This document shows, one piece after another, positions 9,580 to 19,220 of a DNA stretch of 60,945 nucleotides. The position numbers were made by a program, and so were the translations under genes. Under the pieces are notes generated by a model. The model worked only from the letters and a program-made list of their open reading frames with translations. It did not search any database and was not told where the DNA came from. This stretch comes from Alphaproteobacteria bacterium 46_93_T64. GTDB lineage: Bacteria > Pseudomonadota > Alphaproteobacteria > Sneathiellales > Sneathiellaceae. Numbering within the stretch: the stretch's first letter is position 1; every line of letters begins with the position of its first letter. The stretch is from positions 1-60,945 of the forward strand of contig MAAN01000038.1 of the NCBI GenBank assembly GCA_002163135.1, given 5' to 3'.

Positions 9580-10089
9580 TTAGCTGCTCGGGACAACTTC
9601 AAAGGCTTGATCCCCGTCCAAACGCGTCATCATTTGCTGCGCAGTCAGGTCATTAATAGGATGACGCCAGTCAGGCAGAATTTCAATAATTGGGGCTAAC
9701 ACGAAGGCCCTCTCACCCATATGTGGGTGCGGAATGACATTCCCTTTTGTCTGCTCTCTATTTTCCGTTACAAGAGCATCATAGGAGATTAAATCCAGAT
9801 CAAGGACCCTCGCCTCCCATTTGATTTCGCGAACCCGCCCGAATTCGGCTTCAACTGAATGAAGAAGTTCAAGCAGTTCATCTGCATCCAGATCTGTTTC
9901 TATGGCAATAACGGCATTTACAAACCACGGCTGATCGGAAATAGGAACAGGCGCCGTTTTATACCAACTCGATTGAAAGCAAATTTTGAGGCCACGGGCT
10001 TTCAAGATTTCCAGCGCAGCAACTAAACTATTTACAGGCGCCCCGTGGATCGGATGTTCAAGATTTGCCCCTAATGCGATTAAGATCAT
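9580..10089 (-). CDS. folK: 2-amino-4-hydroxy-6-hydroxymethyldihydropteridine pyrophosphokinase
   Basis: Transfers pyrophosphate from ATP to 6-hydroxymethyl-7,8-dihydropterin in folate synthesis. The 169-residue protein shows IALGANLEHP at the start, the SSWYKTAPV loop, QPWFVNAVI, the R-x-W-x-x-R-x-LDLD motif (KWEARVLDLDLI) that binds metal and ATP, and the family PHPHMGERAFVLAPI segment. It heads the minus-strand housekeeping run and is divergent from the NYN-domain gene at 10224. Confidence 0.96.
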   Translation of the reverse strand: MILIALGANLEHPIHGAPVNSLVAALEILKARGLKICFQSSWYKTAPVPISDQPWFVNAVIAIETDLDADELLELLHSVEAEFGRVREIKWEARVLDLDLISYDALVTENREQTKGNVIPHPHMGERAFVLAPIIEILPDWRHPINDLTAQQMMTRLDGDQAFEVVPSS

Positions 10090-10223
10090 TTCTTCCTCAA
10101 AATTGCTTGCATGGATGACATTTTAGTCCCGCGCAAAGTATGCTGGTTTTCAAACAATTTCTTTGTTATGAAGGAAGCCTCCAAAGAACAACACAATAAA
10201 AACAAAAAAAATTGGATTTTTTA

Positions 10224-10838
10224 ATGACATTTTACCCAGAAGAACGAATTGCCCTGTTCATCGATGGCTCTAATTTATATGCTTCTGCAAGAGCCTTGAA
10301 CGTTGAAATTGATTACAAAAAACTTCTTGCTGAATTTTCATCGAAAGGCCGTATTGTTCGCGCTTTTTATTATACTGCCTTAATTGAAGATCAAGAATAT
10401 TCACCCATAAGACCTTTGGTTGACTGGCTTGATTATAATGGCTTTACCATGGTGACAAAACCAGCCAAAGAATTCACGGATGCTGCCGGACGACGTAAAG
10501 TCAAGGGCAACATGGATATAGAACTTGCAATTGATATGCTTGAACTTAGCGAGCATATCGACCACGCGGTTCTGTTTTCCGGAGATGGTGACTTCAGACG
10601 TCTAGTTGAGGCCGTCCAGCGAAGAGGGGTCCGTGTTACTGTTGTCAGCTCAGTAAAAACTAATCCTCCAATGATCGCAGACGAACTTCGTAGGCAAGCA
10701 GATTTCTTCATCGACCTAAAAAATATGAACACTGTTGTCAGTCGAGCCAATTCACAAAGGGAAACACCTTTAGATACCAACATTGATTTGTATGACGGCG
10801 ATTTGAACGATTATGAAAAGATTGAAGAATCTGCCTAA
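10224..10838 (+). CDS. NYN domain protein (LabA-like PIN-fold nuclease family)
   Basis: A 204-residue NYN/LabA-like protein of the PIN-fold superfamily, whose members are putative RNases. Seen: the N-terminal ALFIDGSNLYASAR motif with the first acidic residue and Asn, VKGNMDIELAIDMLEL, and LFSGDGDFRRLVEAVQRRGVRVTVVS with the C-terminal acidic cluster. All expected acidic positions are present, so catalysis is plausible. I start at the ATG 10224; an in-frame TTG lies 12 bases upstream and neither has a convincing ribosome site. The substrate is unknown. Confidence 0.88.
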   Translation: MTFYPEERIALFIDGSNLYASARALNVEIDYKKLLAEFSSKGRIVRAFYYTALIEDQEYSPIRPLVDWLDYNGFTMVTKPAKEFTDAAGRRKVKGNMDIELAIDMLELSEHIDHAVLFSGDGDFRRLVEAVQRRGVRVTVVSSVKTNPPMIADELRRQADFFIDLKNMNTVVSRANSQRETPLDTNIDLYDGDLNDYEKIEESA

Positions 10839-11102
10839 AATTGTGAAAAGCGTAGGTTAATTCATAGTAATTAATCTACCTCCCAACACGTTGTTTAGAT
10901 TAGTTTTAGGACAATATTTGGTACTGCAAACGTTTAGTATATTTCTAGTTGAGGTTTTGTTGTTTGTTCATAAAATATAACAATATTTTGGTAAAATTTA
11001 GAAAATATTAATACTTTCAGCATTTCTTATATACACTGAAAATTCTGCAGTTCGATTTTGCGGCTTACGATTACCTGAATCCCTTGGACGGGAGCAGATA
11101 TA

Positions 11103-12482
11103 TTGACGAGAAAGCTAGTAATTTTTAATGACCACAGTTGGTCTGTATCACAGTATCGCAGTAAACGACGCCCGGTTCTCGGAAACGCGACATTAGCAGA
11201 ACGTTGCTTGTTGCAGGAAGGGAAGAGTGGTGCGCGTCAAATTTCACTGCTGCAAAACGATCATCAGGAAACATGGTCTCTTTCACGTTTTATGCGTCGC
11301 ACATTCGGCACCGGCCTCAAAGACGAAATCATCGAAGGATACCATTTCCTTGTTCATAATTATATGCCCGGCGATGAAATTTTCCTATTTGGTGCTGGCC
11401 GAGGTGGCTTTGCGCTTCAATGCCTTGCCGAGATGATTAGCACTTCGGGGTTGCTGCAAATTGAATCACTGAGCAACATCAATAAAGCCTATATTTATAG
11501 TCATTTGACAGGCGCGGCACGGCGCGGCCTTTCCGGTCAGGCATTAAAAAATACATTTAAATCAAGGATGGTTCCGATCCGTTTTTTAGGATGTTGGGAT
11601 AGTATCGGGTCTAGCGGCGCCCCAACGCGCGGTCTTCGATCTCTTTCCATTCTATGGAGCGAGTATCTGTCGGAAAATATAAGTTCAAACGTACAGTCTG
11701 CATACCAAGCTTTAGCACTGGATGAAAACAATCCAGCTCGCATTCCGCATATTTGGACCGGCGTTAAATCAGAAAATTTCAGACGACTTGAACAAGTCTG
11801 GTTTGCCGGTAACCACGAAAACATTACGGGCGGTCAAAGAGACAGTCGGCTTTCCGATATCGCTTTTCAATGGCTTATAAACAAGGCATCTGAGGAAGGC
11901 TTGGAATTTGATGCAGATAAAATTGACGACTTCAGCACTCCAAACTCAATGGGATGCGTAAGTGAGCCAGGTAACTTAGACGCGGTCATGAAAAAAATCG
12001 GATTTAAATCCATGCTGAGAAAAATTGGTAAAGCGGATACACACCTTTCGCGAAGTCAAATTCCTGGTACCGAGAAAATTCATTATTCTGTTATCGAAAA
12101 AGACTTGAAAGACACCAGTTATACTCCGAAAGCTTATGACAGCTTGCCGCCCGGCGCCATTGGTGTTGCCCTTGACCGGGATGCTATACATAAGTCAAAT
12201 CGGAAATTTGACAGAATTCAGGTAAACTGCCCTGCGACCTTGTTAGTTGATCATAGCCGTTATAATGGGAATGTGATTGATTTTAGCGAAGGTGGTGCCC
12301 GCATTTGGATGCATCTGGATATTGATGTCGGAACGCCTATTAAACTGCGATCCTCTGTTTTAATGGATGAAGAGCATGAGGGGCATGTGGTTTGGGCTAA
12401 AGATCAATCCGTTGGTGTTGCATTCCAAAATGTATTGGATCTATCCAAAGTGCATATTCCTGAAGGATATACCCTACAATAG
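11103..12482 (+). CDS. DUF2235 pseudo-hydrolase fused to a C-terminal PilZ domain
   Basis: A 459-residue two-domain protein. Residues 1-300 follow the DUF2235 (Tle1-type alpha/beta hydrolase) pattern: GTGLKDEIIEGYHFLVHNY, GDEIFLFG, FLGCWDSIGSSG and VWFAGNHENITGG. The family nucleophile elbow GxSRG reads GAGRGG, with glycine (codon GGC, residue 99) where serine is expected, so lipase or esterase activity is unlikely. Residues 365-445 are a PilZ domain with RKFDR (RxxxR) at 367-371 and DFSEGG (DxSxxG) at 393-398, both needed for cyclic-di-GMP binding. Inferred role: a c-di-GMP-responsive scaffold or adaptor. TTG start with GGGAG 8 bases upstream. It has its own long AT-rich leader. Confidence 0.85.
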   Translation: MTRKLVIFNDHSWSVSQYRSKRRPVLGNATLAERCLLQEGKSGARQISLLQNDHQETWSLSRFMRRTFGTGLKDEIIEGYHFLVHNYMPGDEIFLFGAGRGGFALQCLAEMISTSGLLQIESLSNINKAYIYSHLTGAARRGLSGQALKNTFKSRMVPIRFLGCWDSIGSSGAPTRGLRSLSILWSEYLSENISSNVQSAYQALALDENNPARIPHIWTGVKSENFRRLEQVWFAGNHENITGGQRDSRLSDIAFQWLINKASEEGLEFDADKIDDFSTPNSMGCVSEPGNLDAVMKKIGFKSMLRKIGKADTHLSRSQIPGTEKIHYSVIEKDLKDTSYTPKAYDSLPPGAIGVALDRDAIHKSNRKFDRIQVNCPATLLVDHSRYNGNVIDFSEGGARIWMHLDIDVGTPIKLRSSVLMDEEHEGHVVWAKDQSVGVAFQNVLDLSKVHIPEGYTLQ

Positions 12483-12493
12483 GAACACGGATC

Positions 12494-12952
12494 TTACCTA
12501 CCGTCAGTTTTAAGCAATCTGGATTTTTCGCGGTTCCAGTCACGAGCCTTTTCGGTTTGACGCTTGTCGTGTTTTTTCTTACCTGCAGCCAAACCCAGTT
12601 TAACTTTTACTTTACCGCGTTCATTGAAATACAAAGAAAGCGGAACCAAAGTTTTACCAGCGCGTTGTAGCAACGCTTCAAGTTTTATCAATTCTTTTTT
12701 GTGCATTAATAGCTGACGCGGGCGTGCTGGCTCATGATTGTTTCGATTACCGAAACCGTATTCAGCAATATGTGCATTTACTAGAAACAGACCGTCATTT
12801 TCAAAGGATGCATAAGATTCCTGAATATTGCCACCACCGGCACGGAGGCTTTTAACCTCCGTGCCGAGCAGCATAATGCCCGCCTCATAATCTTCTTCAA
12901 TGAAGTAATTATGACGTGCTTTTCTGTTTTCTGCGATCGTCTTACTAGTCAT
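12494..12952 (-). CDS. smpB: SsrA-binding protein SmpB
   Basis: Binds tmRNA and delivers it to stalled ribosomes for trans-translation. The 152-residue protein has the characteristic beginning [39 protein letters not shown], then [45 protein letters not shown] and the basic C-terminal tail ending near KSRLLK. It lies 22 bases after dapA on the same strand and converges on the DUF2235-PilZ gene with 11 bases between stops. No tmRNA gene was seen in this window. Confidence 0.97.
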   Translation of the reverse strand: MTSKTIAENRKARHNYFIEEDYEAGIMLLGTEVKSLRAGGGNIQESYASFENDGLFLVNAHIAEYGFGNRNNHEPARPRQLLMHKKELIKLEALLQRAGKTLVPLSLYFNERGKVKVKLGLAAGKKKHDKRQTEKARDWNREKSRLLKTDGR

Positions 12953-12974
12953 CCGTAATCCGTTTCAGGAGCAA

Positions 12975-13850
12975 TCAATCAAGAATGCCCGCATGTATCA
13001 TTGCCGCTTTAACTTCAGCCTTCACGCTGTCAGGCGCACCAACCAGTGGCAAGCGGACATCTTCTTTGCATTTACCCAGCAACGACAGTGCGTATTTTGC
13101 AGGCGCAGGGCTTGCATACAAGAACATTGCACGGTGCAGCGGGATCAATTTATCCTGTAGCTCTATCGCTTTTGCACCGTCACCAGCAAGACTTGCTTCC
13201 TGCATTTGAGAAACCAAAGCCGGCGCCACGTTTGAAGTTACGGAAATACAGCCGTTCCCACCATGAGCATTAAACCCAATTGCAGTAGCATCTTCACCAG
13301 AAATCTGATTGAACTCTACCCCACAATGATGGCGCTGCAATGACACACGGCCAACGTCGCCCGTTGCATCTTTAACACCAACAATGTTTTTCAATTTTGA
13401 CAGTGCACCCATTGTATCTGGGTCCATATCAACAATGCTTCTTCCCGGTATATTGTAGATGTAAATCGGAATATCAACGGCATTATTAATTGCTTCGTAA
13501 TGGGCGTACATCCCCTCTTGCGTTGGCTTATTGTAATACGGCATGGCAATAAGCACCGCATCGGCACCTGTTTTTTGGGCTTGTTGGCTAAGACGAATAG
13601 CCTCCAATGTATTATTAGAGCCAGCCCCTGCCATTACTGGAACGCGACCTTCAGCAGCTTCAATGCAAAGCGCAACGACGCGATCATGTTCAGGATGACT
13701 AAGCGTTGGAGACTCGCCAGTTGTTCCAACAGGCACCAAGCCTTTAGTTCCGGATTTTATCTGCCAGTCCACGAATGATTGGAACGCCTTTTCATCCACA
13801 CTCTCTCCCGAAAACGGAGTTACAAGTGCAGTGATTGATCCTCTAAACAT
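12975..13850 (-). CDS. dapA: 4-hydroxy-tetrahydrodipicolinate synthase
   Basis: Condenses pyruvate with aspartate semialdehyde, the first committed step towards diaminopimelate and lysine. In 291 residues: GTTGESPTL at 43-50 (hydroxyl-bearing residues of the proton relay), [23 protein letters not shown] with the catalytic tyrosine, and the Schiff-base lysine Lys160 in [10 protein letters not shown]. The length is standard. It probably forms an operon with smpB. Confidence 0.97.
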   Translation of the reverse strand: MFRGSITALVTPFSGESVDEKAFQSFVDWQIKSGTKGLVPVGTTGESPTLSHPEHDRVVALCIEAAEGRVPVMAGAGSNNTLEAIRLSQQAQKTGADAVLIAMPYYNKPTQEGMYAHYEAINNAVDIPIYIYNIPGRSIVDMDPDTMGALSKLKNIVGVKDATGDVGRVSLQRHHCGVEFNQISGEDATAIGFNAHGGNGCISVTSNVAPALVSQMQEASLAGDGAKAIELQDKLIPLHRAMFLYASPAPAKYALSLLGKCKEDVRLPLVGAPDSVKAEVKAAMIHAGILD

Positions 13851-14176
13851 GACAGTATCCTTAAAAATTCTAATTTGTTGTCTATAATCCGGCGGTCTCT
13901 AACCATTGGTTTTCCCAAAAAAGCCGGAGGAATGACTTATAGGTAGAGGGGTATACTTGGCAAGATGTAACTGCATTCTGCCTTGAAAGATTCCCATTTT
14001 TAAGAAAATACTGTTCTTTTCGCACAAAAGGAAAACATAAATATTGGTTAATATTTTATCAAATACTAAATTATTTATTAGTATAACTATAATATTATCA
14101 TTTTGGGGTTAAGGCAGATTTATATTGATGGTCCCACGGTGATTTTAATTGTTAGTAACGAGTAGGAGTAATTCAT
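13851..14176. other. intergenic region between divergent dapA and tadG-like genes
   Basis: AT-rich 326-base spacer with promoters expected in both directions. The only structure I see is a nested inverted repeat: CCGGC (13889-13893) with GCCGG (13923-13927), enclosing the smaller palindrome AACCATTGGTT. It is on the dapA side and could be a leader hairpin. AGGAG lies before the ATG at 14177. No small gene is convincing here. Confidence 0.5.
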
Positions 14177-15553
14177 ATGGCCAATCGTCATAAATCGTTT
14201 ACACGAGATTGCTCAGGCGGCATTAGTATATATGCAGCACTTTTTACAATAGTAGCCGTGGGTGCTGGAGGCCTTGCACTTGATTTTGGCCGAATGACAC
14301 TCCTTCGTTCAGAAATGCAAAACCGGGCAGATGCAGCCGCTATGGCAACGGCCCAGTTTTTGGATGGCAGCCTTGGCGCGCGCTCTCTAGCGACTGACGT
14401 CGCTAATAATTCCATGCAGGCAAAAAGCGGTACAAGTAGCAATGATCTGACAATTAGCAGTGTTACCTTCTACACGACCCTCTCTCCATTGCTTGAAGCC
14501 ACATCAGACCAAAATGCAAAGTTTGTGAGTGTGGAACTCAATCAGGCGACAACAGATTTACTATTTGGCCCAGTCATCAGCCTACTTACTTCAGAAGTAA
14601 CCTCCACATCTACAAGTCAGCGAGCAAAGGCAATTGCAGGACCTACACCATTTCTATGCCATGCTCCACCGCTGATGATCTGTGATTTCCTGGAAAACAC
14701 GCCAGCGATCGACCTTAGGGATGAAGCAAATATTGGCCGTATGGTTGTCCTCAAGGAGCCACAGGGCGGTGGTAGCTGGGCTCCCGGAAATTTTGGCCTT
14801 CTGTCCCTGCCCGACGGGTCCAGCGGTGCTAATGATATCGAAGCAGCTTTAGCGGCTGTAGAGCCTCAAGATTGCTACGACATTACGATTGATACTGCCA
14901 CTGGATCTAAAACAAACAAAATCGTAAATGGGATCAACTCAAGATTTGATCGTCCCGGAAATTCTTGGCCCTATCCAGCGCCGAACGTGATCAATTATCC
15001 TAAGGACGACGATGTTATTGCAGATCCTGATCTGAAGTTGGGTGATGGAACATGGGACATTACCCAATATTGGACTGACCAACATGGAACGAGCATTCTG
15101 CCAACAGAATTGCGTACCCATGACGGTAAGCAGGCCACAAGATATCAGGTCTACTTATTTGAAAATGGATTGCCTTTCTGGCGTAAAGGAAATGTCACCA
15201 TATACCCTGTACCTGGCGGAAGTATGCCGAGTGGCTATATGAGTGTCACCAACACTACGGTAGATATTCCAAGAGATTTGTCTGATCCACACAATAATGA
15301 TGTAGATGGCATTCCGAGCGAAACTGTTGCCTCGAACGGTGTAAATCGGCGCCTTATTCAAGTGGCGCAATTAAAATGTATTGCCGAGAATATTCACGGA
15401 CATGGCACATATCCCAACGACGGAAATTATCTTGAAATGTTGGTTACAGAATTCGTTCCGGATCCACCCAATGCAGCCATATACGGTGAAATTGTAAGAG
15501 CCCTAACACCTTCTAACTCAGCAGAGTATCACGCCAATGTTAAACTTTATTAA
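14177..15553 (+). CDS. TadG-like Flp pilus-associated protein
   Basis: A 458-residue exported or membrane-anchored protein. The N-terminus has the TadG-like pattern: a short charged stretch, then SGGISIYAALFTIVAVGAGG membrane segment at about residues 12-35 and RSEMQNRADAAAMATAQFLDG, typical of Tad pseudopilin-like proteins that are inserted with the N-terminus inside. The remainder is a periplasmic or extracellular beta-rich region with several cysteines and no recognisable VWA domain. It overlaps the first TadE gene by 17 bases. Tad machinery genes (tadA, tadB, tadC, rcpA) are not in the window. Confidence 0.8.
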   Translation: MANRHKSFTRDCSGGISIYAALFTIVAVGAGGLALDFGRMTLLRSEMQNRADAAAMATAQFLDGSLGARSLATDVANNSMQAKSGTSSNDLTISSVTFYTTLSPLLEATSDQNAKFVSVELNQATTDLLFGPVISLLTSEVTSTSTSQRAKAIAGPTPFLCHAPPLMICDFLENTPAIDLRDEANIGRMVVLKEPQGGGSWAPGNFGLLSLPDGSSGANDIEAALAAVEPQDCYDITIDTATGSKTNKIVNGINSRFDRPGNSWPYPAPNVINYPKDDDVIADPDLKLGDGTWDITQYWTDQHGTSILPTELRTHDGKQATRYQVYLFENGLPFWRKGNVTIYPVPGGSMPSGYMSVTNTTVDIPRDLSDPHNNDVDGIPSETVASNGVNRRLIQVAQLKCIAENIHGHGTYPNDGNYLEMLVTEFVPDPPNAAIYGEIVRALTPSNSAEYHANVKLY

Positions 15554-16022
15554 GAGATTTATACGAGACCACAAAGGCGTGGCAGCAGTCGAGTTTGCTC
15601 TGTACCTCCCAATGTTGCTAATCATGGTTGTCGGGATGTCCGAAGTTGGTTTTGCCATTGTCCAAAGCACGATTGTTGAAAAAAGCCTCAGATCAGGTGC
15701 GATTTACGCTGCAAGATCGGAACTTCCATTAACAACTACCGCACAAACAAAGATAGCTAACATCGTAAAAAATGGCAATATGACGGGAAGTGGTGATTAT
15801 CTCATTAGCGGCTGGTCAAGTACCGATGCTTCCCTAAGTATCACAGTGTCCAATTACACAATATCTGCAGATTCTTCAGTTTTGGGGAGCAACCAACTCC
15901 CCGTTATCACAATAACGGCGCGAGTTCCCTACCTCCCTATTTTCGGAACTCTCATGAACCAATTTGGGATGGGCGGTTACATGATTACTTTAAGTCACGA
16001 ACAGGCACATTTCGGTGTTTAG
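15537..16022 (+). CDS. TadE-like pseudopilin
   Basis: A 161-residue protein with the TadE signature: basic N-terminus, then GVAAVEFALYLPMLLIMVVG with the invariant glutamate-phenylalanine in the hydrophobic segment (residues about 14-40), and a helix continuing to RSGAIYAARS. TadE-type pseudopilins are processed and assembled with Flp pili. It sits between the TadG-like gene and the second TadE-like gene, overlapping both, so all three should be co-expressed. Confidence 0.85.
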   Translation: MLNFIKRFIRDHKGVAAVEFALYLPMLLIMVVGMSEVGFAIVQSTIVEKSLRSGAIYAARSELPLTTTAQTKIANIVKNGNMTGSGDYLISGWSSTDASLSITVSNYTISADSSVLGSNQLPVITITARVPYLPIFGTLMNQFGMGGYMITLSHEQAHFGV

Positions 16023-16509
16023 AACACGCAAAATTATCAAAGATGAGAGCGGAGCGACCGCTGTTGAATTTGCATTCATTATGCCAATGCTCATCACCCT
16101 GTGTTTTGGTCTCATTGACTTTATCGCGCTCTTTTTCGAATACCATCGAGCAAATGAAGCAACGCGATTGATTGCGCGAGAACTCGCCAGTCAAAGTCCA
16201 CTCGTCAGTCAGTCAAACCTGTTGGCAAGCAATCCGTATTCATGCGTAACAGGAACCTGTAGTGACATTACCCCTGCACTCTCCAGTGCGAAAAAACTAA
16301 TCCCGTATTTATCGGCCGCCAATGTTGAAGTTACCTATGAGGCCGTTGATATAGGAAATGTCGGTTATGCACTTGCATACAAACCACTTATTACAGTGAA
16401 GCTAGTAGACGTAACATATAATTTTATGTTTCTAAGCTTCGTACCTGGTTTGCCAAGTGAACTCCCTGTCAATCCAGCAGAAACTACATTGATTGGAAAT
16501 TGGTACTAA
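16015..16509 (+). CDS. second TadE-like pseudopilin
   Basis: A 164-residue paralogue of the preceding gene, with DESGATAVEFAFIMPMLI at the N-terminus, one membrane helix at about residues 18-42 and the helix extension NEATRLIARELAS. It starts with GTG at 16015, inside the end of the previous gene (8-base overlap). A pair of cysteines (SCVTGTC) near residue 79 could form a disulfide outside the membrane. Probably a minor pseudopilin working with its two neighbours. Confidence 0.83.
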   Translation: MFRTRKIIKDESGATAVEFAFIMPMLITLCFGLIDFIALFFEYHRANEATRLIARELASQSPLVSQSNLLASNPYSCVTGTCSDITPALSSAKKLIPYLSAANVEVTYEAVDIGNVGYALAYKPLITVKLVDVTYNFMFLSFVPGLPSELPVNPAETTLIGNWY

Positions 16510-16583
16510 TTCTCCCAACAAACCTTGATCATAGCAATAATCTGTCTATCTTAAATTGGCATCAACTCGCCAAAGGATAAACT

Positions 16584-19190
16584 GTGACTAAACCTGCTCA
16601 TTCCCCCGCTACAATTCTCCTTAAAGACTATACTGCACCGGCATTCACAATCACAGATGTACATCTCACTGTGGAGCTCGGCGAAGACGTCACAACGGTA
16701 ACATCTGTTCTGCAGGTTAAACGGCAACGAGATGATGCAACGCAAGTAAGATTACACGGGGAAGAGCTTGATCTGGTCAGCCTTTCTATCAGCGGAAAAG
16801 AAATCAACAAGCAGGACTACACTCTTTCTAGTAAAGAGTTGAGTTTTCTGGCGCCTGCCGAAACCTTCGAGATTGTCATCGTCACACGTATCAAACCTCA
16901 GGAGAATACTGCGCTGGAAGGATTGTACAAATCCAGTGGCAATTTCTGCACGCAGTGTGAAGCCGAAGGTTTTCGAAAGATTACCTACTTCATGGACCGC
17001 CCTGACGTGATGGCCAAATATACCACCAAGATCATTGGTTATGGCGATATGTATCCGGTGATGCTGTCCAACGGCAATCTAACTGACAGCGGTAAGCTGG
17101 AAGACGGACGCGTTTTCAATACGTGGGAAGATCCCCACCCAAAGCCAGCTTACTTGTTCGCGCTCGTCGCCGGGGATTTGGCATGCGTGGAAGATAGCTT
17201 CCTCACCAAAAGTGGCCGCGATGTCAAATTACAAATTTTCGTTGAGCATGGAAATGAAGACAAATGTGCCCATGCAATGACATCTCTAAAAAAATCCATG
17301 ACGTGGGATGAAGAAAAATATGGCCGGGAATATGATCTGGATATTTTCATGATTGTCGCCGTCAGTGATTTCAATATGGGCGCTATGGAGAATAAAGGAC
17401 TTAATGTCTTTAACTCCAAATACGTCCTTGCCTCATCTGATACGGCGACAGACGCAGATTTCGACGGCATTGAAAGTGTTATTGCACATGAGTATTTCCA
17501 TAACTGGACGGGTAACCGCATAACATGCAGAGATTGGTTTCAACTGACCTTGAAAGAAGGTCTAACTGTTTTCCGTGATCAGCAATTCTCGGCTGATATG
17601 AACTCGGCAGCTGTTAAACGGATCGAAGATGTTCAGCGCTTAAGGGCCGCACAATTTCCAGAGGATGCGGGCCCCCTCTCCCACCCAATCCAACCGCAAA
17701 GTTATGTGGAGATAAACAACTTCTATACGGCAACAGTGTACGAAAAAGGTGCTGAAGTTATCCGGATGGCGCACACACTGCTCGGCGAAGATGATTTCCG
17801 CAGTGGAATGGATTTATATTTTGGGCGTCATGACGGTCAGGCAGTAACAACAGAAGAATTTATTGCAGCCTTGGAGGATGGATCTAACGCTGACCTGTCT
17901 CAGTTCAGGGAATGGTACACACAAGCCGGTACGCCTCAAATATCCGTAACAGATCAATATGATGCAGACAGCAAACAATACACACTAACGCTGGAACAAA
18001 CGAACAGCAAAGCCGGCGTAGATGCCACAGCCCTCCACATCCCACTCAAATTAGGACTTCTGGGAGCAGAAGGGCAAGAGTTGCTGACAGGCCCCGATAA
18101 TGACGGAACCGTGTTATTCGATTTTAATCATAAATCTCAATCCATCACGTTTGAGAATATTCCTGAAAAACCTGTGCCGTCCCTATTCCGCGGATTTTCA
18201 GCGCCCGTAAAAGTGCTCAAAAGCCCAAGTGATGAAAAAACCGCATTTTTGTTCAAAAATGACAGTGACCCGTTTAATCGCTGGGAAGCGGGTCAAAGAT
18301 TGGCAACACAAAGCCTGTTAGATATTATCTCTGGCAAAGGCACCACAGCTGCGATAAACACGCTTCCTGAAGACTATATGCAGGCATTTGAAGATTTGCT
18401 TTTGGATAGTTCCCTTGATCCGGCTTACAAGGCAGATGCTTTGACGCTCCCAGGAGAATCCTATATTGGGCAACAAATGGAAGTTGTTGATGTAGATGCT
18501 ATTCACTCATCTCGAAAAAATGTGGTGAAATCAATCGGCCTCAGATTTGAAGACAGTCTTCGGAAAATCTATGCGGAAAATCACGATCTGGATAATAACG
18601 GAAACAGAGCCCTTAAAAATGTTGCTCTTTCATTCCTGACTGCAAATGGGGGCGAAGAGCATATCAAACTGGCGACAACGCAGTATTTCGAAGCAAGTAA
18701 CATGACTGACCGCGTTGCGGCCCTTGCAAGATTAGTTTCTACCGATCACATTTCTCGCGAGGGTGCGCTTTCAGACTACTATAACCGCTTTGAAAACGTC
18801 CCACTTGTTATCGACAAATGGTTTATGTTGCAGGCTATGTCATCACGTGACAGCGCAATGGAAGATGTTGAAAGTTTGATGGATCATTCAGCCTTTACGA
18901 TGTTGAACCCAAACCGAGTGAGATCTCTAGTTGCGGCATTTGCCAGTGGCAATCCACGTCATTTTCACAATAAATCGGGTCTAGGATACAAATTCTTAAG
19001 TGCTCGCATTATAGAACTGAACAGTATTAATCCACAGATCGCTGCGCGCCTTGTGGGGCCGCTTGGTCAGTGGCGTAGATATGACGAAGAACGCCAGATG
19101 TTGATGAAAGCAGAACTTGAAGCTATCTTGCAAACACCGAACCTGTCTAACGATGTGTTTGAGATGGCCAACAGAAGTTTGAACAACTAA
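16584..19190 (+). CDS. pepN: aminopeptidase N
   Basis: Zinc metallopeptidase of the M1 family that removes N-terminal residues in peptide turnover. The 868-residue protein has the exopeptidase motif GAMEN at 266-270, the zinc site HEYFH at 302-306 with the third ligand Glu325 (LTLKEGL), and the long C-terminal helical domain. Size matches the E. coli-type PepN. It starts with GTG at 16584 behind AAAGGA. It follows the Tad genes after 74 bases but is functionally unrelated to them. Confidence 0.97.
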   Translation: MTKPAHSPATILLKDYTAPAFTITDVHLTVELGEDVTTVTSVLQVKRQRDDATQVRLHGEELDLVSLSISGKEINKQDYTLSSKELSFLAPAETFEIVIVTRIKPQENTALEGLYKSSGNFCTQCEAEGFRKITYFMDRPDVMAKYTTKIIGYGDMYPVMLSNGNLTDSGKLEDGRVFNTWEDPHPKPAYLFALVAGDLACVEDSFLTKSGRDVKLQIFVEHGNEDKCAHAMTSLKKSMTWDEEKYGREYDLDIFMIVAVSDFNMGAMENKGLNVFNSKYVLASSDTATDADFDGIESVIAHEYFHNWTGNRITCRDWFQLTLKEGLTVFRDQQFSADMNSAAVKRIEDVQRLRAAQFPEDAGPLSHPIQPQSYVEINNFYTATVYEKGAEVIRMAHTLLGEDDFRSGMDLYFGRHDGQAVTTEEFIAALEDGSNADLSQFREWYTQAGTPQISVTDQYDADSKQYTLTLEQTNSKAGVDATALHIPLKLGLLGAEGQELLTGPDNDGTVLFDFNHKSQSITFENIPEKPVPSLFRGFSAPVKVLKSPSDEKTAFLFKNDSDPFNRWEAGQRLATQSLLDIISGKGTTAAINTLPEDYMQAFEDLLLDSSLDPAYKADALTLPGESYIGQQMEVVDVDAIHSSRKNVVKSIGLRFEDSLRKIYAENHDLDNNGNRALKNVALSFLTANGGEEHIKLATTQYFEASNMTDRVAALARLVSTDHISREGALSDYYNRFENVPLVIDKWFMLQAMSSRDSAMEDVESLMDHSAFTMLNPNRVRSLVAAFASGNPRHFHNKSGLGYKFLSARIIELNSINPQIAARLVGPLGQWRRYDEERQMLMKAELEAILQTPNLSNDVFEMANRSLNN

Positions 19191-19220
19191 TGCACTCCTA
19201 AAGGAAGCAGCACGTCTTTG

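Noticed and set aside
11047-11066. tRNA T-arm-like sequence GTTCGATTTTGCGG
   Set aside because: No matching acceptor, D or anticodon arm nearby; not a tRNA.
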